This document shows, piece after piece, positions 1 to 8,317 of a stretch of DNA of 24,372 nt. Position numbers and translations under genes: made by a program. The notes below the pieces were generated by a model. It saw only the letters and a program-made list of their open reading frames with translations. It ran no database searches and was not told the origin of the DNA. This DNA comes from Acidobacteriota bacterium (GTDB lineage: Bacteria; Acidobacteriota; Terriglobia; Terriglobales; Acidobacteriaceae). Numbering within the stretch: position 1 is the stretch's first letter; each line of letters starts with the position of its first letter. The DNA lies in assembly GCA_021819255.1 (NCBI GenBank), contig JAKART010000002.1, forward strand, positions 1 through 24,372. The letters run 5' to 3'.

Positions 1-7
1 GGGGCTG

Positions 8-119
8 GACCATTTTCCCTGAAGGTGTAAGCAAGGGGAACGACTCCTGTGGGCGTTTTCCTCAATGAAAACGCCACGGAACGCCCGCTTCCGTACACCC
101 ATCATCAGGGAAAATGGTC
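8..119 (-). repeat. 112-bp palindromic MITE-like repeat, copy 1
   Basis: This copy is inverted relative to the other two intact copies. It has perfect 15-bp terminal inverted repeats (GACCATTTTCCCTGA at 8-22 and its complement at 105-119). Inside are a 9-bp stem with a 6-nt loop (52-60 with 67-75) and a 6-bp stem with a 7-nt loop (76-81 with 89-94). The dinucleotide TG sits immediately outside both ends (6-7 and 120-121), consistent with a 2-bp target duplication. Aligned by eye it differs from copy 3 at one base and from copy 2 at two. It encodes no transposase, so it would have to be moved in trans. The family name is unknown to me. Confidence 0.85.
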
Positions 120-168
120 TGGTCAGCGGGATCGCCGCTTGTCTCTCGCTCGCCCCCTGCTGAGCCGC

Positions 169-975
169 TCACCTCTCTTTACGCCGGTGGCGATCGTGAT
201 TTCGCTCCCAGATGAGGCGCAGACCGTTGAGGGTCAGGTTCTCATCGACTCTCTGGATGAAGCGGCTTTCGGCGGCGATCAGGCCGGCCAGGCCGCCGGT
301 GGCGATGGTCCTGGTGTCCGGGCCGAGTTCGGCGATCATGCGCTGAAGAATGGCGTCGATCTGGCCGACAGCGCCGTAGTAGAGGCCGATCTGAATGTTA
401 TCCGTGGTAGAGGTGCCAATGATCTTGGCGGGTTTTTTGATCTCGACGCGGGTGAGCCGGGCGGCGCGAGCGAAGAGCGCATCGGCAGAGATGCCGATGC
501 CGGGCGCAATGGCCCCGCCGATGAACTCGCCCTTGGCGGAGACCACATCGAACGTTGTCGCTGTACCCATGTCGACCACGATGGCGGGACCTCCCAGCAG
601 ATCATAAGCGGCGACGCAGTTGACGATGCGGTCGGCTCCGACCTCACTGGGATTGTCCGTGAGAACGGGTACGCCGGTCTTGACGCCGGGTTCGACGAAG
701 AGCGGACGGATGTGAAAGTACGCCTCGCACAGAGCGCGAATGGCCGAGTCCAGCGGGGGGACCACCGAGGAGACAGCGACGCCGGTGACAATCTCCGGCT
801 GCAGGCCGCGCATACTGAAGAGCGAGTGGAAGAGGACGCCGAGTTCGTCCGCGGTCTGCTTGTGGGGCGTCGTCACGCGCCAGTCCGCGATCATGCGGGC
901 GGGCTCGGCGCCGTTCGCCGGCGCAAAAAGGCAGAAGACAGTGTTGGAGTTGCCTACATCCAGGGCCAGCAGCAT
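169..975 (-). CDS. coaX: Type III pantothenate kinase (CoaX)
   Basis: This enzyme catalyses ATP-dependent phosphorylation of pantothenate, the first step of coenzyme A synthesis in the cytoplasm. The 268-residue product has the usual CoaX length and the ASKHA-type motifs: DVGNSNT at residues 6-12 (phosphate loop), GADR at 113-116, DMGTATT at 135-141 and GGAIAPG at 153-159. Type III kinases are typically insensitive to CoA feedback and to pantothenamides; that is family knowledge and is not visible here. The gene lies 90 bp downstream of birA on the same strand, a pairing common in several phyla, so co-transcription is likely. The ribosome binding site ahead of the start is weak. A repeat copy lies 49 bp past the stop codon. 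Confidence 0.96.
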   Translation of the reverse strand: MLLALDVGNSNTVFCLFAPANGAEPARMIADWRVTTPHKQTADELGVLFHSLFSMRGLQPEIVTGVAVSSVVPPLDSAIRALCEAYFHIRPLFVEPGVKTGVPVLTDNPSEVGADRIVNCVAAYDLLGGPAIVVDMGTATTFDVVSAKGEFIGGAIAPGIGISADALFARAARLTRVEIKKPAKIIGTSTTDNIQIGLYYGAVGQIDAILQRMIAELGPDTRTIATGGLAGLIAAESRFIQRVDENLTLNGLRLIWERNHDRHRRKER

Positions 976-1065
976 AGATTGCTCATCCGCATCAGAGGAT
1001 TATCTTACCAGCCGTTATCGCCGGGCGCGGAGCCGGAAGCCGGCGGAAGAGGAGAGGTGCGAGGC

Positions 1066-1896
1066 TCACGGCGCTGCGCGGACGCCGCCGGAGAGGACGG
1101 TGCGTTCTGAGCCGTCCTCGGCTGTCACCAGAAGGTATCCGTCAGGGTTGAGGCCGGCGGTGACGCCGTTGTAGCCGCCCTGCTCCGGGACGCGGACGCG
1201 CTTGCCGCGAACCCAGGTGGAAGCCTGCGTGAAGCGCTGCAGCAGATCCGGCTCCGGGATGACCAGTTGCGTCAGTTCCCGGTCCAGGGCGCGCAGGATG
1301 GCGATGATGATCTGGTTGCGGCTCCGCGGCTCACCGCCGGCGATCCACAGCGAGGTGGCAACCGCTTCCAGCTCGGGAGGAAAGCTCTGATGGTTGAGGT
1401 TGAGGCCGATGCCGATCACGGCGTAGCGCAGCACGGCGTCCGGGCCGGGGTTCACGGCAGCCTCCACCAGGATGCCGCCAACCTTTCTGGCCGTGCCCGA
1501 GTCCGGTGAGCCGCCCTTTGCGGAGAGCATGATGTCGTTGGGCCAACGGATGTCGGCATCCAGGCCAGTGGTCGCATGGATGCCGGCTTTGACCGCCAAC
1601 CCTGCCGCCAGCGAGATCCACAGGGCGCGGCGCAGGGGCAGGGGGATGCGCGTGAGTACGCTGAGGTAGAGTCCTTCGCCGGGCGAGGAGTGCCAGGCGT
1701 TGGCGCCGCGGCCGCGGCCCAGGGTCTGCGCGTCGGCCAGGTAGAGGGTACCCTCGGGCGCTCCGTTGGCGGCAGCCTCCATCAGCAGCGTGTTGGTGGA
1801 CTCGGTAGTAGGAAAGTGGTGCAGCCGCGCCGGGTATCGAGTGCCGGCCAATCCGGCGCGAAGCGCGGCAGGATTCAGGGGCTCAAACGTGCTCAT
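1066..1896 (-). CDS. birA: Biotin--[acetyl-CoA-carboxylase] ligase (BirA, no DNA-binding domain)
   Basis: The product activates biotin with ATP and transfers it to the carrier lysine of acetyl-CoA carboxylase. It is 276 residues long and begins almost directly in the catalytic domain, with TESTN at residues 31-35, the biotin/adenylate loop GRGRGANAW at 60-68, RWPND at 117-121, KVGGILVE at 138-145 and GIGLNLN at 162-168. A C-terminal SH3-like domain covers roughly residues 228-276. The N-terminal helix-turn-helix of the bifunctional E. coli type is absent, so it should be an enzyme only and not a repressor of biotin synthesis. An AGGA lies 7 bases before the ATG. It follows the GH38 gene by 107 bp and precedes coaX by 90 bp; no clear terminator was seen between them. 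Confidence 0.95.
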   Translation of the reverse strand: MSTFEPLNPAALRAGLAGTRYPARLHHFPTTESTNTLLMEAAANGAPEGTLYLADAQTLGRGRGANAWHSSPGEGLYLSVLTRIPLPLRRALWISLAAGLAVKAGIHATTGLDADIRWPNDIMLSAKGGSPDSGTARKVGGILVEAAVNPGPDAVLRYAVIGIGLNLNHQSFPPELEAVATSLWIAGGEPRSRNQIIIAILRALDRELTQLVIPEPDLLQRFTQASTWVRGKRVRVPEQGGYNGVTAGLNPDGYLLVTAEDGSERTVLSGGVRAAP

Positions 1897-2003
1897 GCCT
1901 CCATCCTACCTTCAGCGGGCTTCCCTTCCGGACGGCCACCCTTCCGTACCTGGATATCCCCGCCTCCGGTCTCAGCGCGACCCCTGCAAATCCGTCAGCC
2001 GGC

Positions 2004-5000
2004 TCACCTCATCCGGCACATGCCGGAGCCAATGATGCGCACCGAGACGATCGCATGCGGGTGAACGGCCAAGCGGAAGCCGTTGTCCCCGGAGAGAGTT
2101 AGTTGCTGCTGGTTCTTCTCCACGGCGTTGGTCTGCCACGCCGCTTTCAGATGCAGGGATGGCAGCCGAACCGAAACCGTTCGCTCTTCGCCGCCCAGAT
2201 CCAGGAAGCGCAGGATGGCGCCGTCGCCGTCCTCGGCCGGCTTCCACGTGTCGAAGAGAAGGTTCGGATCGGAAGCATCCAGGAAGCTGTCCTGATGAGG
2301 ATCGAGGATGCAGGCTGCCCCCGAGTTGGCGATCATCTCTGCGGCGAGCTTGCTGCCTGGCTCTTTCTCTTCCGAGGATGTCAGCGCCTTGTCCTGCGTA
2401 GTCACCGTGTCGGTTTCAAGAGGCGTGATCTCCTCCCATCCCAGCCGGCTGAGCGCGGAGGCGTGAATGGCTGAGGCGCTGGTGACGATGTAATGGAACC
2501 GGAAGCGACCGCCCTGCCCGGCGCGATAGTTCGTATCCCAGTAGTTGTTCATGATGTAGGAAAACACGTTGCCGGGCCGGTCACCGAACTGCTCCGGCCA
2601 CGCGCCACGGTTGATGTCGCCCAGTGTCGCCAGCGCCGCATCCAGCGGGAGCACCGCCGCAGAGAATCCGTTCTGCTGCAGCGCGATCCAGTGCTGCACG
2701 GAGAACCACTCATGCCCGGCGCCCGCATACATATCCTTGGCCGGATTCACCGCTCCGTTCTGAACCTCGTACTGAAACTCCGGATGGCTCATCGCGAAGG
2801 GAAATGCAAAGTAGACGCCCTCTTTGGTCTCCACATTCTTCTTTTGAATATCTTCGACAAACTCAATCTTCTTCGCTGCATCGAAGAGCCGAATCTGGGT
2901 GTCGATTTCGGGCGTGTTGACGTCGCTGCTCCGCATCCGCGCCACCCAGCCGTAGGGCGTCCGCGAGACGGAGACGAGGCTGCCGGCCTCTGCCGGATGG
3001 ACGACGAGCCTGGCCTTTGGATAAACGTGGCTGTACTGCAGAAGAGTGTTCGGCCCCTTGTCGCCGCCGGTGACGTAGAGATACTGTCCAAAACGGTAGG
3101 GGCTGTCGCCGTTCACCAGCTCGCGCTGGAGTTGCTTGTCAAAGATGCTCTTCACCGCTCCTGTAGCAGGGTCGAGCGTGATCCGGTAGAAGGAGTTCTC
3201 CATCGTCAGGCTGTGCTCCAGGGCCGGGCTGGCGGCCGGAGAGGCCGCAGGCTGCGTCCGGTACACCTTGTAACCCACCGCCGGAACAGCGGTTGCCAGG
3301 AACTGGATGTGATCAAAGCCGGAGCCGCTGCGCAGAACCTCAAAGGGAACCTTCTGCCCGGTAGTGGTGTCCACCAGATCCGTGTGCTTTCCGATGTCCA
3401 TCGCCACCAGCTTGCTGCGCTTCCAGTTGAGGCCGTTAAAGACGATGATTCTGCCCGCGCCGGCCGGAATGGCATTGGCCAGGCTGGCCAGGCTGTTGCG
3501 GGTGAGAAACTCCGCCAGGCCGCGGGCGTTGATGGCGAACTGATCTTTGTAGGCTGCCTGGTCCTTCGCTTCCTCACTGGCCGGATCAGAGATGCTGTTG
3601 TAGGAGTCCCAGGTGTGCTCGTCCATCAGGACCATGTCTCGCCACATGCGGTCCAGAGCGCCCCTGTCCGGCTGTAATCGCGGATCGACGAAAGAGGTAA
3701 GCGTAGCCAGCTTCTCCGCCGTGGGCGCCAGGCCTTCATTCCACCGCTCCATGCCTGCATAGTAGGCATCGGACGCGATGCCATCCTCCCAGTAGGGGCC
3801 GCCATCGCCACGGATCGTCGGAATCTTGCCGCCAAACGGCTGCGCAATGGAGCCAAGCGCGTGATGGAAGCCGGAGTACTCCAGGCGAGGATAGGCGTAG
3901 ACCTGATTCCACTGTTGAACCAGATGCGCCTGCTGCAGGAACAGATCTGAGTTCTCCACCTGGGCGCCGTACATGATGGTCTCATCGCCGGCGTACCCGG
4001 GATGCTCATACATCTGCAGGAACAGGGGCAGCGTATCGCGGCCGGCGTCCAGCAGCGGGGGCAACCCGAAGAGAAACTGCATCTGCATATAGTGGCGCGA
4101 GTACCAGAGAAGAACCTTGCCTCCGTCCGGACCCTCCCACCACATGGGCGAGCTCTGGTTCAGCCTGCCCTGCAGCAGCACAGGAGCGCGGTAGTTATTG
4201 CTGCCGGAAACAAGATCATGCACTCCGGCCGCGGCCAGGATGGAAGCGTACGACCAGGAGAAGGAAGGAACGTCCGTGATATTCGCGTAGTTGAACGGGG
4301 TTCCATGCTCGCGGCTGAAGTTCGCGCTGGGATACAGAGAGCGAATCAGCGTCTCGGCAGTGGGAAAGCCGGTGAGCAGATTCGCATACTGCGCCGGGAC
4401 GAAGACCTTTTCGGCCTGGATAGCTTTGAGGACGCGGTCCCGACTGGCCGCGGAATGCGTTTTGAAGTACTGCGCCAGATCCCACTCGCCATCCAGGCTG
4501 TAACGGAAGCTGGGATTGCGGTCGATCATGCCCAGCGCTTCATCCAGATCGTGGCTGTGGATGGCCGCTACCTTCCCCTGAAAATCTGAGTACCCGACGT
4601 CAAGATGGATGCCCGGCACCAGAAAGATGGTCCACTTCTTCCGCGGGCTGATGGCCTCCTGCAGATGCTGCCGGTGACCTCCGGCGCTCCAATGAAGCTG
4701 TGCCTGCGCGCCGGCGGCAAACTCGGGGACAGAGAAGACCAGCTTTTCATCGCCCAGATCCTGATTGCCCGGCGCAGCCTGATGATAGGTCTTTCCGTTG
4801 AGCGTAAGCTCGACAGCAGCTCCGGCCTTCAGCGGAGTTGCGGAGGCGATAAAGACGTCCACCTGTTCCTGCGCACCGCCGTTTTGCCGGTGAAAGAAGA
4901 TCGTGGGCTCAATCCGTGCCGAAGACGGAGCGGGATGGCCGGCGATGCGGTCCAGTTCAACAGCGTCATAGCTCAGGCTTGCGCCCGGAATGGCCTGGCT

Positions 5001-5558
5001 GGCCTGTTCGACGGCCTGGAGCGTGATCGTGTTTGTACCCTTCTTCAGATACCGGCCCGGGAAATCAAATGCGATGTCCGCATGGGAGTAGGCCGCATAA
5101 AAAGAGTCTCCCTGTTCGCCGTTGTTGTAGTCGAGCCGGGGATGCAGATAGAACAGACCGTGCCGTCCGTTGATTTCCACGCGGAGCGCGGGCACGCTGG
5201 AGGACTCCAGCGTGAAGGAGACGCGGAGCCGAACGGAGCCCCGAGGGGTGCTGTCCAGTGAGAACCGGATCGCTCGGGGCGCGGAGGCCGCATCCGTGGG
5301 GGCTTTCCCAGAGGCGGATTCGAGCACCGCCGGCTGCGTGGCATACCAGTCCCTGGCCGGGTTGCTGCGGCCGACGACGAAGGTGACCGGCTGCTTCGGG
5401 CTGCCGGAAGCGAACTCGAAGGAGGAGCGGTCAAACTTGCCCAGCCGGAAGATGACGGAGCTCGGGCTCCCGGCTGTCTGCGCCACCAGGGCGCTAGGGC
5501 CAGCCAACAAGGCGCAGGCCGACAGAACGAGCCCGGCCGCAAATGGTTTCGTTTCCAT
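2004..5558 (-). CDS. Secreted GH38-family alpha-mannosidase-like hydrolase with an N-terminal lyase-type beta-sandwich domain
   Basis: The product is a probable exported exo-glycosidase of about 1184 residues. I chose the ATG at 5558 over an upstream ATG at 5672 because a classic signal peptide follows (charged METK, hydrophobic core, VAQ cleavage region near residue 27) and AGAGAGGA lies 8 bases upstream. Residues ~35-205 resemble the galactose-binding-like domain of family 4 rhamnogalacturonan lyases (FRLGKFD start). The GH38 catalytic part starts near 308: HLDVGY at 318-323 supplies zinc ligands, D429 in ITDVPSFSW is the likely nucleophile, and DEHTW at 646-650 holds another probable zinc histidine. 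The C-terminal half fits the GH38 beta-sandwich domains. It is the third gene of the receptor-GH3-GH38 cluster. The substrate cannot be read from sequence; alpha-mannosides are the family default. Confidence 0.88.
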   Translation of the reverse strand: METKPFAAGLVLSACALLAGPSALVAQTAGSPSSVIFRLGKFDRSSFEFASGSPKQPVTFVVGRSNPARDWYATQPAVLESASGKAPTDAASAPRAIRFSLDSTPRGSVRLRVSFTLESSSVPALRVEINGRHGLFYLHPRLDYNNGEQGDSFYAAYSHADIAFDFPGRYLKKGTNTITLQAVEQASQAIPGASLSYDAVELDRIAGHPAPSSARIEPTIFFHRQNGGAQEQVDVFIASATPLKAGAAVELTLNGKTYHQAAPGNQDLGDEKLVFSVPEFAAGAQAQLHWSAGGHRQHLQEAISPRKKWTIFLVPGIHLDVGYSDFQGKVAAIHSHDLDEALGMIDRNPSFRYSLDGEWDLAQYFKTHSAASRDRVLKAIQAEKVFVPAQYANLLTGFPTAETLIRSLYPSANFSREHGTPFNYANITDVPSFSWSYASILAAAGVHDLVSGSNNYRAPVLLQGRLNQSSPMWWEGPDGGKVLLWYSRHYMQMQFLFGLPPLLDAGRDTLPLFLQMYEHPGYAGDETIMYGAQVENSDLFLQQAHLVQQWNQVYAYPRLEYSGFHHALGSIAQPFGGKIPTIRGDGGPYWEDGIASDAYYAGMERWNEGLAPTAEKLATLTSFVDPRLQPDRGALDRMWRDMVLMDEHTWDSYNSISDPASEEAKDQAAYKDQFAINARGLAEFLTRNSLASLANAIPAGAGRIIVFNGLNWKRSKLVAMDIGKHTDLVDTTTGQKVPFEVLRSGSGFDHIQFLATAVPAVGYKVYRTQPAASPAASPALEHSLTMENSFYRITLDPATGAVKSIFDKQLQRELVNGDSPYRFGQYLYVTGGDKGPNTLLQYSHVYPKARLVVHPAEAGSLVSVSRTPYGWVARMRSSDVNTPEIDTQIRLFDAAKKIEFVEDIQKKNVETKEGVYFAFPFAMSHPEFQYEVQNGAVNPAKDMYAGAGHEWFSVQHWIALQQNGFSAAVLPLDAALATLGDINRGAWPEQFGDRPGNVFSYIMNNYWDTNYRAGQGGRFRFHYIVTSASAIHASALSRLGWEEITPLETDTVTTQDKALTSSEEKEPGSKLAAEMIANSGAACILDPHQDSFLDASDPNLLFDTWKPAEDGDGAILRFLDLGGEERTVSVRLPSLHLKAAWQTNAVEKNQQQLTLSGDNGFRLAVHPHAIVSVRIIGSGMCRMR

Positions 5559-5590
5559 CCTTGATTTCCTCTCTTCGATCTTCACGAGAA

Positions 5591-5605
5591 CAATCCTCCG
5601 GATTG
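5591..5605. promoter_or_regulatory. Perfect 6-bp inverted repeat upstream of the GH38 gene
   Basis: CAATCC and GGATTG are separated by three bases, 33 bp upstream of the GH38 start codon. A symmetric site here could be an operator or a short RNA hairpin in the leader. The rest of the 282-bp gap between GH3 and GH38 (5559-5840) shows no recognisable gene, terminator or consensus promoter. Confidence 0.25.
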
Positions 5606-5840
5606 ATTCTGCTCCCTCGGCGCAACGATCTTCCAGTGATTTCTCAAGGCAGCCTATGGCCACGCGCCGCATCGGACGGCGACCGAGCCGCGTCTGTTCG
5701 CGTGTTCAGGGCCTGCACTGCTTCGCCGGCTCAAGAAGCCAGTCGCGCGGCGCAACCTCACTTCCCTGCGGCGCAGGCGTCGGCAGTCTGCAACGAGACG
5801 CAACAGGATTGATCAGCAGCCCCTCCGGCTCCGCAACACC

Positions 5841-8069
5841 TCACTGAACCGTAACCAGCTTGGAGAGCTTGAGATCGGCGGACGAGTCCCCCACCATGAC
5901 TCGGATCTTGTCTTTCTCCAGCACCCAGGCGTTGCTCGACGCATCCCAATAGCGTATCGAGTTTGCCGTGAGAGGAATGGTCGCGGTGACGCTCCCCTGC
6001 GCCGGCACATGAACTCTGGCGAATCCCTTCAGCTCCAGCCGGGGGCGCGCAACCTTCGATCCGATGTGTTCCACATAGAGCTGCACCACCTCGTCTCCCG
6101 TGCGCCGGCCTGGATTGGCTACCTTCACGGAGAATTGAACAGCGCCACCGGCGCTGAGTGTTGACGCGCCGGCATGCAGCCCGGACAACTTGAACCTGGT
6201 GTAACTAAGCCCATAGCCGAAGGGAAACAGTGGGTCACCCTTCCAGTACATATAGGTTCGGCCATCCAGCAGGTTGTAGTCCATGATGGGCGGCAGTTGG
6301 CTGCCGGACTCCGGCCATGTCACCGACAGATGGCCGGACGGGTTGTAATCGCCAAAGATCACGTTGGCCAGGGCGTTGCCCTCCTCTTCGCCGTTGTTGG
6401 CCATCTGCAAGATGGCCGGGACGTTCTGCTTTGCCCAGCGAATCGTGTAAGGGAAGCTGGATACCAGAACCACCACGGTGCGCGGATTGGCCGCAGCCAC
6501 GTCCTGAATCAACTTCTCCTGGTCTGGCTTGAGGTGAATCTGCCGGCGATCTTTGCCCTCCTGTCCCTCCGTCGGATCGGGACAAGGAGGGGGGTCCGTT
6601 TTTCTGCGGCAGAAGGAGCGGTTGCCGACCACCACAATCGCTACATCAGAGCTCTTTGCGAGCTGGACCGCCGGGCTTCCACCGGGGCTGTAACGCACCT
6701 TGACCTTGGCTGCGTCCATCTTCTTCTGCAATCCCTGCAATGGAGTCACGGCGAACGGCGGCGTCCCGCTGTATCCATCCAGATACACCACGTCGGCTGA
6801 AGGACCAACGACCGCGATGGAGTGAATCGTGGCTGTGTTCAGCGGGAGCAAGTTCTTGGCATTCTTCAGCAGGACGATGGATTCTTCCGTCGCCTGAAGC
6901 GCGAGCGCTCTGGCGGCCTGCCCGTCCCAGGGCGCAGGCGCTCCGTTCGCCTTGATTCCGGTATAAGCAGCGGGCGAAGACGAGTCCAGGAATCCCAGCC
7001 GCAGCATCACCCGGAGAACCCCTTGCAGATCGCGATCAATATCGGCCTCGCTGAGCAGCTTCTGCTGCAAGGCGGCCTTGACCGCATCCTGGTACGGGTT
7101 CAGGAACTGGTTCACTCCGGCATGGATCGCCCCCGCAGCCGCCTTGGCCATATCGGGGTAATATTTGTGTTTGGTCACCATGAAGGTGAGCGCGCCCCGA
7201 TCGGTGTCGATCATCCCGTTGAATCCCCACCGATCCATGACCAGGCTCCGCAGGAGCGGGCTGGTTGCCATGGGGATGCCGTTATAGGCGTTGTAGGCGG
7301 TCATCAACGCGTTGGCGCCGCCCTGCTTGATGGCCATGCGAAAGGGCACGGAATAGTACTCATGCAGCAGGCGAGCGTCGAAGTTCGAGGAAGAACCGCT
7401 TCGCCCATCCTCATTGCTGTTGGCCAGAAAGTGCTTCACCAGAGAAGCGGTGAGCCAGTAGCGTGGGTTGTTCCCTTGCAACCCCTGGACAAACCCAACC
7501 GACATGCTTCCCACCAGGAACGGATCTTCTCCATAGGACTCCTCGGACCGGCCCCAGCGTGGATCCCGGGCCAGATCAGCATTGGGCGCGCGGATGATGA
7601 GGCCGCCGCGGTTGTAGCTTTGGAAGATGTAGCGCGCTTCGATGGCTTCCTCAGCCGCTATCTTCTTCACAAGCGCAGGATCCCAGGTCTGGCCGAGGCC
7701 GGCGGGCTGGGGAAACTGCGTCGTGGGAATCGTGGATTTTCCAGGCCACGGTCCGGTTGGCGGTCCGGGCGAGTGATTGCCCCAGTAGTTCGGTCCGCCT
7801 ACGGCCAGGCCATGCAAACCTTCAAACTGACCGCTCGATCCGGGGATGGTGTCGATCTTCGGTGACCCATAGATGCCCAGCCGGGGAACGTTCAGATTCT
7901 TTCCCAGCAAGTCGATCTTTTCCTGCGGGGTAAGCAACGACAGAACGTTCTGGATTCTCTGGCCGTCAGGCAGGCTTGGGTCTTGAAAGGGGTACTTATA
8001 TTGCGCATTAAGAAGATGCGACGAGGCGGCCAGGATGGTCGCCGCCCCAAGAAGTTTGATGCTGTTCAT
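5841..8069 (-). CDS. Secreted glycoside hydrolase family 3 (beta-glucosidase/beta-xylosidase type)
   Basis: The 742-residue product is a retaining beta-glycosidase, probably periplasmic. A signal peptide covers residues 1 to ~22 (cleavage near LNA-QY). The N-terminal TIM barrel carries the GH3 signature ARDPRWGRSEESYGEDP (167-183) and the substrate-binding KH at 212-213. The probable nucleophile is D290 in the context IDTDRGA; the usual context is SDW, SDC or TDW. The alpha/beta sandwich domain follows, with E504 in QEGKDR as candidate acid/base. It is preceded by a proline- and cysteine-containing loop (~487-499), unusual for the family as I know it. A fibronectin-III-like domain with FPFGYGLSYT ends the protein. 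GGAG lies 7 bases before the ATG. It sits between the receptor and the GH38 gene, consistent with trimming imported or surface-bound oligosaccharides. Confidence 0.93.
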   Translation of the reverse strand: MNSIKLLGAATILAASSHLLNAQYKYPFQDPSLPDGQRIQNVLSLLTPQEKIDLLGKNLNVPRLGIYGSPKIDTIPGSSGQFEGLHGLAVGGPNYWGNHSPGPPTGPWPGKSTIPTTQFPQPAGLGQTWDPALVKKIAAEEAIEARYIFQSYNRGGLIIRAPNADLARDPRWGRSEESYGEDPFLVGSMSVGFVQGLQGNNPRYWLTASLVKHFLANSNEDGRSGSSSNFDARLLHEYYSVPFRMAIKQGGANALMTAYNAYNGIPMATSPLLRSLVMDRWGFNGMIDTDRGALTFMVTKHKYYPDMAKAAAGAIHAGVNQFLNPYQDAVKAALQQKLLSEADIDRDLQGVLRVMLRLGFLDSSSPAAYTGIKANGAPAPWDGQAARALALQATEESIVLLKNAKNLLPLNTATIHSIAVVGPSADVVYLDGYSGTPPFAVTPLQGLQKKMDAAKVKVRYSPGGSPAVQLAKSSDVAIVVVGNRSFCRRKTDPPPCPDPTEGQEGKDRRQIHLKPDQEKLIQDVAAANPRTVVVLVSSFPYTIRWAKQNVPAILQMANNGEEEGNALANVIFGDYNPSGHLSVTWPESGSQLPPIMDYNLLDGRTYMYWKGDPLFPFGYGLSYTRFKLSGLHAGASTLSAGGAVQFSVKVANPGRRTGDEVVQLYVEHIGSKVARPRLELKGFARVHVPAQGSVTATIPLTANSIRYWDASSNAWVLEKDKIRVMVGDSSADLKLSKLVTVQ

Positions 8070-8237
8070 TCACCCGCTCCTTGTAACGAACTGCCGATCA
8101 GCGAAGATGGAGAACCTTGGCTTTCCGCACTTTATGCCCGTTTGAAAGCCCGGGGATTTGCACGCTCAACCTTCACCTCACCGCTCTTTCGCTACGAGAT
8201 CTCTCGTCTGCGAGACTGGACAATCTGGCGTGTGGAG

Positions 8238-8272
8238 GGCGTGGAACCGGTATTCGCCGCGGGTTCCACGCC
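8238..8272 (-). promoter_or_regulatory. Strong stem-loop between the receptor and GH3 genes
   Basis: An uninterrupted 11-bp inverted repeat (GGCGTGGAACC at 8238-8248, complement at 8262-8272) encloses a 13-nt loop in the 248-bp gap between the receptor stop and the GH3 start. No run of T follows on the minus strand, so it is not a canonical intrinsic terminator. It could be a partial terminator, or a 3' stabiliser that gives the receptor mRNA a different level from the downstream hydrolases. The remaining gap sequence (8070-8237 and 8273-8317) shows nothing I can name. Confidence 0.45.
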
Positions 8273-8317
8273 ACATGGGGAGAAACGCAAGCCATCTATC
8301 CGGGCTAGGGAAACCGC

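Noticed and set aside
49-1110. Long plus-strand frame opposite coaX
   Set aside because: It starts inside the 112-bp repeat and runs antisense to coaX, whose conserved motifs are clear; its translation has no recognisable domain.
2493-3677. 394-codon plus-strand frame inside the GH38 gene
   Set aside because: It is antisense to a gene with conserved catalytic motifs; long antisense frames are expected at this GC content.
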